From Natrinema salaciae (GTDB lineage Archaea; Halobacteriota; Halobacteria; Halobacteriales; Natrialbaceae), in contig NZ_FOFD01000003.1 in the NCBI RefSeq assembly GCF_900110865.1, positions 1 through 64,000 of the forward strand: DNA of 64,000 bases, written 5' to 3'. Positions 36,493-44,422 of the stretch are shown in pieces. Made by a program: the position numbers and the translations under genes. Numbering within the stretch: position 1 is the stretch's first letter; each line of letters opens with the position of its first letter. The notes beneath the pieces were generated by a model. It did not search any database. It was not told the DNA's origin and saw nothing but the letters and a program-made list of their open reading frames with translations.

Positions 36493-37263
36493 TTAGTACC
36501 AGGCTCCGCCGGACGAGACGTTGATATCCTGTCCGGTGACGTGACGCGAGTCGGCGCTCGCGAGGTGGACGGCCAACTCGGCGACCTCTTCGGGCGGGAC
36601 CAGCTCGTCGATCATGAGGCTCTCGAGGACCTCGCCTTCGACCGCCTCCACGGGGACGCCCGCCTCCTCGGCCTGTCGCTCGAAGACGCCCCGGATTCGA
36701 TCGCCCTCGACCGGGCCGGGACAGATCGCGTTGACCGGCACGTCGTCGTCGCCGAACTCGGCGGCCAGCGCGCGGGTCATCCCGATCAGCCCCATCTTCG
36801 ATGCGGCGTAGGGCGTCCGATTGGCGTACGGTCGCTTGCCGCCGATCGAGGAGATGTTGATCACGCTGCCCCGCTCGGAGCTGCGGAGGTGTGGAGCCGC
36901 TTCCCGCGTGACGCGAGCGACGCCGACGACGTTGACGTCGAGGGTCTCGAGCCACTCGTCGTCGGTCGTCTCCTCGATCGGGGCGGTGGGACCGGCGATA
37001 CCGGCGTTGTTCACGAGACAGTCCAGCCCGCCGAACGCGTCGACCGTCGCCGCTATCGCGTCGGCGACCGACTCGGAATCGGTCACGTCGGTCTCGACGG
37101 CCAGCGTTCGATCGGGGGCGTCGATCAGCTCCGCGGTCTCGTAGATACCGTCGCTCCGGGCCGCGAGGGCGACGTTCGCGCCCTCGTCGGCGAACGCGAC
37201 GGCGATTTCGCGGCCGAGCCCCTGGCTCGCACCCGTGACGAAAACAGTGGAATCCGCTACCAT
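36493..37263 (-). CDS. SDR-family oxidoreductase (FabG-like)
   Basis: This 256-residue short-chain dehydrogenase has the cofactor motif VTGASQGLGREIA at the N-terminus, NNAGIAG in strand 4, and the catalytic set Ser (ISSIGG), Tyr-x-x-x-Lys (YAASKMG). The C-terminal sequence SRHVTGQDINVSSGGAWY matches 3-oxoacyl-reductase-like members. Preference for NADP is not clear. Start at ATG 37263 (MVADSTVFVTG). It stands alone, divergent from leuS. Confidence 0.9.
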   Translation of the reverse strand: MVADSTVFVTGASQGLGREIAVAFADEGANVALAARSDGIYETAELIDAPDRTLAVETDVTDSESVADAIAATVDAFGGLDCLVNNAGIAGPTAPIEETTDDEWLETLDVNVVGVARVTREAAPHLRSSERGSVINISSIGGKRPYANRTPYAASKMGLIGMTRALAAEFGDDDVPVNAICPGPVEGDRIRGVFERQAEEAGVPVEAVEGEVLESLMIDELVPPEEVAELAVHLASADSRHVTGQDINVSSGGAWY

Positions 37264-37406
37264 ACACCGTGGTCGGGCGAAGCGAGGATAAAACTTCCCG
37301 CCACCGGACGGAGCCGCGCCCGTCCCCCGTCGTCGTCGGGAGCGGATCGGCGGAATCGGGCCGCGCGAGCGGCGAATGGGGTCCCCGATCATAGAGGTAT
37401 GGAAAG

Positions 37407-37432
37407 GTATAGGGCGGCGTCACCCGCTATAC
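37407..37432. promoter_or_regulatory. Inverted repeat in the leuS promoter region
   Basis: GTATAG (37407-37412) and CTATAC (37427-37432) flank GGCGGCGTCACCCG, itself partly self-complementary, so the dyad spans 26 bp. It ends next to TATATAA at 37434-37440, just before leuS ATG 37445. It could be an operator or an RNA hairpin in the leuS leader. No Leu-codon-rich leader peptide is present. Confidence 0.4.
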
Positions 37433-37444
37433 GTATATAAGCAA

Positions 37445-40093
37445 ATGAGCGACGCGGGATACGACCACGCGACGGTCGAACGACGCTGGCAAGAGGCGTG
37501 GGACGACGCGGACGTCTACCGGACGCCCGACGACGTCGACGATCCGACGTACGTCCTCGGAATGTACCCCTATCCGTCCGGAAAGCTCCACATGGGGCAC
37601 GTCCGCAATTACACGATTACGGACGCATACGCTCGCTACCGCCGGATGCGCGGCGACGAGGTACTCCACCCGATGGGGTGGGACGCGTTCGGACTCCCCG
37701 CCGAGAACGCGGCCAAAGAGCGCGACACGAATCCCCGCGACTGGACGTTCGACTGCATCGAGACGATGACGGACCAGATGGAGTCGATGGGCTTTGGCTA
37801 CGACTGGGATCGAGAGATCGCCACCTGCACGCCCGACTACTACCAGTGGAACCAGTGGCTCTTCGAACGGTTTCACGAGGAGGGACTGGTCGAGCGACGC
37901 GACGCCGAGGTCAACTGGTGCCCCCACTGCGAGACGGTGCTGGCCGACGAGCAGGTCGAAGGCGAAGCCGAACTCTGCTGGCGCTGCGACACGCCGGTCG
38001 AGCAACGCGAACTCGAGCAGTGGTTCCTGAAGATCACCGAGTACGCGGACGAGCTGCTCGAGGCCATCGACGACCTGGAGGGGTGGCCGAACTCGGTTCG
38101 GCAGATGCAGCGCAACTGGATCGGTCGCCAGTACGGGACCGAACTCGAGTTCGACGTGGAAGGGTACGGCGGCGTCGAGGCCTTCACCACTCGCGTCGAC
38201 ACGATTTACGGCGCGACCTTCTTCGCGCTCGCACCCGACCACCCGATCAGCGAGGATCTGGCCGCGGCGGACGACGACGTTCGTCAGTTCATCGAGCACG
38301 AAGCCGATCCCGAGGGTGACGAGCCCAACGGCGTCGAGACGAGCCTGACCGCGACGAATCCAGTAACCGGCGAGGAGATCCCCGTCTACGTCGCCGACTT
38401 CGTTCTCTCGGACGTCGGGACCGGTGCGCTGATGGCCGTGCCCGGCCACGACGAGCGCGACCACGCCTTCGCGGAGAAGAAGGGACTGGACATCGTCCCG
38501 GTCATCGCGCCCGAACCCGACGACGGCGAGGAACCGACGGCGCCGGACGTCGAGGCGGAGGCGTTTACCGACGACGGCGTGCTGATCAACTCGGGCGACC
38601 ACTCCGGGCTCGACAGCGAGACCGCTCGAGCGCGGCTGACCGACGAGATCGACAGCGCCGAGGAGGCGACACAGTACCAGCTACGCGACTGGGGGATCTC
38701 CCGGCAACGTTACTGGGGGACGCCGATTCCGATCATCCACTGTTCGGACTGCGGCCCCGTCACGGTCCCCGAGGAGGAGCTGCCGGTCGAACTCCCCGAG
38801 TTCATCAACACGACCGGGAACCCGCTGGACGCCGCCGAGGAGTGGAAACGAACGACGTGCCCCGACTGCGGCGGCGAGGCCACCCGCGAGACGGACACGA
38901 TGGACACGTTCGTCGACTCCTCGTGGTACTTCCTGCGCTACGTCTCTCCGGACCTCGAGGACGCCCCGTTCGATCGCGAGCGGGCCAACGACTGGATGCC
39001 CGTCGATCAGTACGTCGGCGGCATCGAACACGCCGTGATGCACCTGCTGTACTCGCGGTTCTTCACCAAGGTGCTGGCCGACCACGAGGGGCTCGAGCAC
39101 CGCGAGCCCTTCACGAACCTGCTCGCGCAGGGAATGGTCCAGCTCGAGGGTGAGAAGATGTCGAAATCGAAGGGGAACGTCGTCTCGCCTCAGCGGATCG
39201 TCGACGAGTACGGAGCCGATACCGCGCGGCTGTTCATGATGCAAGCCGCCCAGCCCGAGCGCGACTTCGACTGGAGCGAGGAGGGCGTTCGCTCTACCTA
39301 CGCCTTCCTCGACCGACTGAAGGGGATGGTCGAGACGTACGTCGACACCGAGCCCGCGGGCGACGACGACGCGATCGCTAGCTACGTCGACGCGGAGATC
39401 GACGCCACCATCGCCATCGCCACCGACGAGTACGACGCTCTGACGTTCAACAAGGCGCTGCGCGAGACCCAGGATCTGACCCGGACGCTGCGGCAGTACG
39501 CCGACTACACCGAACCGCACGCGGAGACCTACGAGCGCGGGCTGGCGGCCGTCGTCCGACTGCTCGCACCGGTCGCACCCCATCTCACTGAAGAGTTGTA
39601 CGAGACGCTGGGCAACGACGAGTTCGTCGCGGAGACCGAGTGGCCGACCGCCGAGGTCGACCGCGACTACGTCACCAAGCGCCGCCGACTGGTCGAGAAC
39701 ACCCGCGAGGACGTCCGCGACATCGTCGAGGTGGCCGGGATCGACGACCCGAAAGCGATCGACGTCGTCATCGCTCCCGAGTGGAAGTACGACGCCCTCG
39801 AGATCGCGATCGAGAGCGACGCCGACAACCTGATCGGCGAACTCATGGGAGAGCCACACATCCGCGAGCAGGGCGACGCCGCGGCCGACTACGGCCAGGA
39901 CCTGCAGGCCGAGCGAGAGGCCCTCTCGATGACGCTCGATCCGGACGACGAGTTCGCGGCCCTCGAATCGGCCGGCTGGCTGATCGAACGCGAGTTCGAG
40001 GCACCGGTGAGAGTCGTCCGCGCCGCCGAAGCCGACGACGACGCCCTCGCGAACGCCGAACCCGGTCGACCGGCGATCGAGATCGACGACTGA
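37445..40093 (+). CDS. leuS: Leucine--tRNA ligase, bacterial-type catalytic core
   Basis: This class I synthetase has 882 residues. The HIGH region PYPSGKLHMGHVRNYT and MGWDAFGLPAENA are bacterial-type. A connective-peptide editing domain lies at about 220-430 (TRVDTIYGATFFALAPDHP, MAVPGHDERDHAFAEKKG), and the KMSKS loop is GEKMSKSKGNVVSPQ. The C-terminal ~120 residues (APEWKYDALEIAIES, LMGEPHIREQGD) look archaeal, so the enzyme seems mosaic. Two Cys4 zinc sites (CPHC/CWRC and CSDC/CPDC) are present. I start at ATG 37445 because the in-frame upstream extension contains the promoter. Confidence 0.94.
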   Translation: MSDAGYDHATVERRWQEAWDDADVYRTPDDVDDPTYVLGMYPYPSGKLHMGHVRNYTITDAYARYRRMRGDEVLHPMGWDAFGLPAENAAKERDTNPRDWTFDCIETMTDQMESMGFGYDWDREIATCTPDYYQWNQWLFERFHEEGLVERRDAEVNWCPHCETVLADEQVEGEAELCWRCDTPVEQRELEQWFLKITEYADELLEAIDDLEGWPNSVRQMQRNWIGRQYGTELEFDVEGYGGVEAFTTRVDTIYGATFFALAPDHPISEDLAAADDDVRQFIEHEADPEGDEPNGVETSLTATNPVTGEEIPVYVADFVLSDVGTGALMAVPGHDERDHAFAEKKGLDIVPVIAPEPDDGEEPTAPDVEAEAFTDDGVLINSGDHSGLDSETARARLTDEIDSAEEATQYQLRDWGISRQRYWGTPIPIIHCSDCGPVTVPEEELPVELPEFINTTGNPLDAAEEWKRTTCPDCGGEATRETDTMDTFVDSSWYFLRYVSPDLEDAPFDRERANDWMPVDQYVGGIEHAVMHLLYSRFFTKVLADHEGLEHREPFTNLLAQGMVQLEGEKMSKSKGNVVSPQRIVDEYGADTARLFMMQAAQPERDFDWSEEGVRSTYAFLDRLKGMVETYVDTEPAGDDDAIASYVDAEIDATIAIATDEYDALTFNKALRETQDLTRTLRQYADYTEPHAETYERGLAAVVRLLAPVAPHLTEELYETLGNDEFVAETEWPTAEVDRDYVTKRRRLVENTREDVRDIVEVAGIDDPKAIDVVIAPEWKYDALEIAIESDADNLIGELMGEPHIREQGDAAADYGQDLQAEREALSMTLDPDDEFAALESAGWLIEREFEAPVRVVRAAEADDDALANAEPGRPAIEIDD

Positions 40094-40386
40094 ACGCCGC
40101 TTGCGCAGCCGCGCAACTCGGCGGTCGACCGCGACGGTGTTCGGTTCGGTCCTGTGGCGGGCCAATCCACCCGACGATACGCTGCAGAAAACTACCCCTA
40201 GCTATTTTACATATATGGGCAGTGCACACATTCCGATTCTTCCGTCTGCAGACGACAATCGAACATGATCGTGGCCGTCTCTCCAGCGAGATAATCAGTT
40301 CGACCGATACATTCAATGGGACCTAGTGAACAGTAGCAAAGAAGAAATCGGACAGCCTCGCGCCGTCCGACGACCCATGTGACAAT
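40094..40386 (+). promoter_or_regulatory. Long leader/promoter region of the transducer-opsin operon
   Basis: The stretch of 293 nt has one clear TATA candidate, GCTATTTTACATATATGG at about 40201-40218, which would start transcription near 40235. That leaves about 150 nt of untranslated leader before ATG 40387, which is unusual beside the leaderless neighbours. No TATA element is visible at the leaderless distance from 40387, nor a good Shine-Dalgarno. Confidence 0.45.
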
Positions 40387-42642
40387 ATGGCACTCGAGGA
40401 TTATCTACCTGATCGGCTCAGAGAAACGTATAGTGTAAAGATCGGACTCATCTTCCTGTTGGTCGTCGTCATGACGATCCTCGTCTCCACGCTCTTCCTG
40501 GGACACGTCTCCGGGACGGTCGGGGCGTCGGCTGAAGACCACTTCAGCGACCGGACCGACGACCGGACCGACGTCGCAGCGGCCTGGCTCGAGACGAACG
40601 TCGAAACGGCGAACGGCCTCGCCGCGGACGCGACCGTCCAGTCGGGGTCCGACGACGAGATCGATGATCGACTCACGGACGCGCAGTCCACTCGCGAGGA
40701 CCGGATCGCAGAGCTGCACTATCTCGACGACGACGGCGAAGTACTCGCGAGTAGCGCGACCGGAGCCGTCGGCCGGAACTTCTTCGAGACGGCCGGCGTC
40801 GAGGGGGCCACCAACGGACCCAGCGCTACTCACGAGGCGATGGCGAGCAACGAGACGGTCCTCTCGTTCGTCGTCGGCGTCGACGGGGAGTCCGACCGCT
40901 ACGTGGCTGTTTCGGCTCCCGCCAGCGCGTTCGGCGCGACGCTCGAGACCGGCGCGGACGACCGGCGAACGATCGTCACCGACGGCGACGGCGAGCCGAT
41001 CACGGCCGTCGGCGAGGAAGCGGCGGTCGGCGACGACGCCGTCCTCGCCGCGGTCTCGCCGAACGCGGACGGCGTCGCGACCGGGACCCCCGACGGCACC
41101 GACACGGAGTTCGCGGCGACGGCGTCGACGATCGACGTCGGCGGCGAAACGCTGACGGTCACGACCTACGATACCGCGACGGCCGTCTACGGACCACAGC
41201 AGACCGCCACGTCGGCGCTGGTCGCACTCGTGTTCGTGTTCGTTCTCCACCTCGGGCTCGTCGGGGTCGTCCTCGGCGGGAACGTCTCGCTGAACCTCCG
41301 GCGGCTCGCGACCAAGGCCGAGCGGATCGGCGGCGGCGATCTCGAGGTCGACCTCGAGACCGACCGGGTCGACGAGGTCGGGGCCCTCTACGGCTCGTTC
41401 GACTCGATGCGAGACTCGCTCCGGACGACGCTGTCCGACCTCGAAGACCAGCGCGAACGCGCCCGCGAGGCCCAACAGCGGACCGAGGAGCGCAACCGCG
41501 AACTCGAGGCCGAAGCCGAACGCTACAGTGACGTCATGGCGGCGTGTGCCGACGGCGACCTCGAGCAGCGCCTCGAGCCCGAGACGGACCACGAGGCGAT
41601 GATCTCGATCGCCGCGGCGTTCAACGAGATGATCGACGATCTCGAGGACGCGGTCGCCCAGGTCAAGACGATCTCGGCGGAGGTCGCGCGGACGAGTACC
41701 GAGGTACAGACCAGTTCCGACGAGATCCGCCGAGCGAGCCAGGAGGTCAGTACGTCGGTCCAGGAGATCTCGGACGGCTCCTCGAAACAGGCCGAGGACC
41801 TGTCGATGGCGACGACCGAGGTCAAGGAGATGTCCGCGACCGTCGAGGAGGTCGCCGCCGCGACGAGCAACATCGCGGAGCAGTCCAGCCAGGTCGACGA
41901 GCTGGCGATGGACGGCCAGCGGGCGGCCGAGGAGACGACCGCGGAGATGCACGCGGCCAGCGACCGGACGGCGGCCGTCGCGGAGACCGTCCGATCGCTC
42001 GACGACGAGGCCGAGCAGATTCAGGAGATCGTCGAGCTCATCGACGAGATCGCCGGCCAGACGAACATGCTCGCGCTGAACGCGGCCATCGAGTCGGCGC
42101 GATCCGAGAGCGCCTCGAGCGAGAGCGGCGGCTTCCAGGCCGTCGCCGACGAGGTCAAGGAACTGGCAGAGCAGACCCAGGCGGCAGTCGACGACGTCGA
42201 AACCATGATCGAATCGATACAGCAGCGGGCGGCAAAGAGCGCGACGCAGATCGAGGAAACCGAAGCGACGATCGGATCGGCGACCGATCGGGTCGACTCC
42301 CTCTCGGGCAAACTCGACCGGATCGCGACGGAGATCGAACAGGTGACCACGGGCGTCCAGGAGATCGACCAGGCGACCGACGAACAGGCCAGTTCCGCGG
42401 AGGAGCTGGCGACGATCGTTCAGGAGGTCGCGAGTGTCGCCAGCGAGACGACGTCGCAGGCCCAGCAGGCCGCGGCGGCAGCGGAGGAGACGACCGCGAC
42501 GATTACCGACGTCTCCGCCGAGGCGACCCGTCTCGACGAGCGGGCCGCGGAGTTGGCCGACGCCGTCGACGAGTTCACCGTTTCCGGGCCGTCGAGCGGT
42601 TCGACTGCGGCTCCCGCTGGACGAGGAGGTGAGTCCCGATGA
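40387..42642 (+). CDS. Halobacterial transducer (methyl-accepting signalling protein)
   Basis: This 751-residue membrane receptor has helix 1 at about 18-41, an extracellular domain at about 42-274 (Asp-rich, dCache-like length), and helix 2 at about 276-298. Two HAMP-like segments (about 300-352 and 381-425) precede a long methyl-accepting coiled coil (EIRRASQEVSTSVQEISDGS). The CheA/CheW hairpin tip IDEIAGQTNMLALNAAIESA is intact. Its stop overlaps the downstream opsin-like gene (ATGA, 42639-42642), as in sensory-rhodopsin/Htr operons, so the two are probably a receptor-transducer pair feeding the Che system. Confidence 0.92.
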   Translation: MALEDYLPDRLRETYSVKIGLIFLLVVVMTILVSTLFLGHVSGTVGASAEDHFSDRTDDRTDVAAAWLETNVETANGLAADATVQSGSDDEIDDRLTDAQSTREDRIAELHYLDDDGEVLASSATGAVGRNFFETAGVEGATNGPSATHEAMASNETVLSFVVGVDGESDRYVAVSAPASAFGATLETGADDRRTIVTDGDGEPITAVGEEAAVGDDAVLAAVSPNADGVATGTPDGTDTEFAATASTIDVGGETLTVTTYDTATAVYGPQQTATSALVALVFVFVLHLGLVGVVLGGNVSLNLRRLATKAERIGGGDLEVDLETDRVDEVGALYGSFDSMRDSLRTTLSDLEDQRERAREAQQRTEERNRELEAEAERYSDVMAACADGDLEQRLEPETDHEAMISIAAAFNEMIDDLEDAVAQVKTISAEVARTSTEVQTSSDEIRRASQEVSTSVQEISDGSSKQAEDLSMATTEVKEMSATVEEVAAATSNIAEQSSQVDELAMDGQRAAEETTAEMHAASDRTAAVAETVRSLDDEAEQIQEIVELIDEIAGQTNMLALNAAIESARSESASSESGGFQAVADEVKELAEQTQAAVDDVETMIESIQQRAAKSATQIEETEATIGSATDRVDSLSGKLDRIATEIEQVTTGVQEIDQATDEQASSAEELATIVQEVASVASETTSQAQQAAAAAEETTATITDVSAEATRLDERAAELADAVDEFTVSGPSSGSTAAPAGRGGESR

Positions 42643-43400
42643 TACCCGAGCTAACGCTCTATCGGCTCACCTTCTACGTGATGGCGGCGATGACCGGGTT
42701 CTTCCTGGTGTGGGTCGCCCAGTTTCCCGAAGGGAAGCGGCGATATTACCTTCCGATTCCGATCCTCTGTGGGATCCTGGCGCTGGCGTACTTCGGCATG
42801 TCGCTGGATCAGTTCCAGGTGATGACCCCGACCGGGCAGCCGGTGCAAACGAGCCGGTACGTCGACTACTACCTCTCGGGACCGCTGATGATTACCATCG
42901 CGGGAATCGTGGCTGGCGCGTCGCGCCGAGAGTTAGTCACGATCAACACCGTCATGGTCAGCTGGACCACTGCCACGGTCGCCGGCTACTTCCTCACGGA
43001 ACCGGCATCGTACGTGGCCAATATCGCCAACATCGTCCTGCTCGGCGTTCTCGCCTACCTGCTGATCTGGCCGATCACGCGACGGTCCGGCGAGCAGAGC
43101 GGGGAGCGCGTGCTCCTCTACGGGAAACTGCGGAACCTGCTGTTGATCCTCTTCGTGGCCTACCTCGTCGTCGGCCTGATATCGCGACAGGGCTTCGGAC
43201 TGCTCGACGCCTTCAGCGGAATCTTCGCCGGAAGCTATCTCGACATCCTGACGCGGGTCGGGTTCTGCGTGCTGGTACTCCGGGCGACCGACGCCACGGA
43301 GCAAGTCATCGACGACATCAGCTCGGACGGCACCGGTGACGACGGCTCGGACGGCGTCGCCCTCGAGAAAGAGGAATCCGCGGTCGAGCCGGCCGACTGA
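42639..43400 (+). CDS. Type-1 opsin homologue lacking the retinal-binding lysine
   Basis: This 253-residue seven-helix protein keeps the opsin frame: Arg73 and Asp76 in helix C (SRYVDYYLSGPL; bacteriorhodopsin R82, D85), Tyr175 in helix F and Asp202 in helix G (D212). The Schiff-base Lys216 position is Arg206 (LDILTRVGF; codon CGG at 43254-43256). Pocket residues also differ: W86 to Tyr77, W182 to Phe172, P186 to Leu176, W189 to Gly179. It should not bind retinal covalently. Coupled to a transducer gene, it may sense something other than light. Lysine-less opsins are a described class in Halobacteria; the ligand here is unknown. Confidence 0.88.
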   Translation: MIPELTLYRLTFYVMAAMTGFFLVWVAQFPEGKRRYYLPIPILCGILALAYFGMSLDQFQVMTPTGQPVQTSRYVDYYLSGPLMITIAGIVAGASRRELVTINTVMVSWTTATVAGYFLTEPASYVANIANIVLLGVLAYLLIWPITRRSGEQSGERVLLYGKLRNLLLILFVAYLVVGLISRQGFGLLDAFSGIFAGSYLDILTRVGFCVLVLRATDATEQVIDDISSDGTGDDGSDGVALEKEESAVEPAD

Positions 43401-43540
43401 CACACCCTCGCGTCGCGTTCTGCAGCGAGATCGCGTCCCCGGCGGTGGGGACCCGAAATACCACCGGATCTGACAGCAGTCTATCTAGTTTATACCCCGA
43501 CCCGTCGTACGGAGCGCTACACTACGTGTTGGTTCCGAGG

Positions 43541-44305
43541 ATGAACGCACAACGTACGGATCAGTTCCGATGGACGTCCGCAGATGGGTCGTCGCCGAAA
43601 GCACCACACGTCGCTTCGATGACCTGGCGCGATGGGCTGTTCGTCCACTGGCCGGTCGAACCAGACGAACTCCGTCCGCACGTTCCCGGCCAGTTACGGC
43701 TCGAGACGCGGGACGGTCGGGCCTGGCTGAGCGTGGTCCCGTTCGTACTCACGAACGTCGGCCTCCGCGGGACGCCGTCGATCGCCAGACTGGCCTTTGC
43801 CGAGCTCACCGTTCGGACGTACGTCCGGTATCGCGGCGATCCGGGCCTGTTTTTCTTCAGTATCGACGTCGGGAGCTCGCTGGTCGCGGCGGCCGTCGGC
43901 CGGACGACGCGGTTGCCCGTCCACCACGCCCGGATGCGGGTCGGGGCGACGGAGGAGAACCACGTGGCCTTCAAAAGCGAACGAGAGGAGGCCGAGACGG
44001 CGAGCGACACCCCCGCCCGATTCGCCGCAGCCTACCAGCCGAACGGGGAGCCCTTCACCGCCGACCCGAACACGCTCGCGTACTGGCTGACCGCACGCCG
44101 ACGGTTCTACGCGGCGACCGCGACTGGCATCCTGACCGGCGAGATCGCACACGATCCGTGGCCGCTCCAGCCGGCCACCGTGACCATCCACGAGAACACG
44201 ATGCTCGAGGCCGAGGGCCTGCCGACGCCGGTCGGCGAGCCGATCGTCCACTACGCCGACGAACTGTCGATGACCGGGTCGGTGCCGCGCCGCATCAGGA
44301 CCTGA
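43541..44305 (+). CDS. YqjF/DUF2071-family protein
   Basis: This 254-residue soluble protein has the DUF2071 signature MTWRDGLFVHWPVEPDELRP near the N-terminus, then VPFVLTNVGLRG, ELTVRTYVRYRGDPGLFFFS and a C-terminal repeat-like beta region (IAHDPWPLQPATVTIHENTM). The fold is acetoacetate-decarboxylase-like, but the catalytic lysine is not evident. ATG 43541 is preferred to an upstream in-frame start because of domain alignment. Function unknown. It is 140 nt after the opsin gene and separate from it. Confidence 0.85.
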   Translation: MNAQRTDQFRWTSADGSSPKAPHVASMTWRDGLFVHWPVEPDELRPHVPGQLRLETRDGRAWLSVVPFVLTNVGLRGTPSIARLAFAELTVRTYVRYRGDPGLFFFSIDVGSSLVAAAVGRTTRLPVHHARMRVGATEENHVAFKSEREEAETASDTPARFAAAYQPNGEPFTADPNTLAYWLTARRRFYAATATGILTGEIAHDPWPLQPATVTIHENTMLEAEGLPTPVGEPIVHYADELSMTGSVPRRIRT

Positions 44306-44422
44306 TCGGGTCTCGAGTCGGCTATCGGGGCGATCGTTCCGGGGGCGCACGCGACACTTCAGTCGAGACGGATCGTTAGATTTGTTAACTACAATCAAAA
44401 ATAATATCTCTGCCTAATAACG

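Noticed and set aside
37376-37444. N-terminal extension or Leu leader for leuS
   Set aside because: The in-frame codons span the promoter AT-rich elements and lack a Leu run, so ATG 37445 fits better.
40214-40267. 17-codon ORF (MGSAHIPIL...) in the transducer leader
   Set aside because: It has no biased codons, no coupling to the downstream start, and lies over the probable TATA/start-site area, so it is better read as untranslated sequence.
42639-43400. Calling the opsin-like gene a proton pump or sensory rhodopsin
   Set aside because: The Schiff-base lysine position is Arg and several pocket aromatics are replaced, so light-driven function cannot be assumed.
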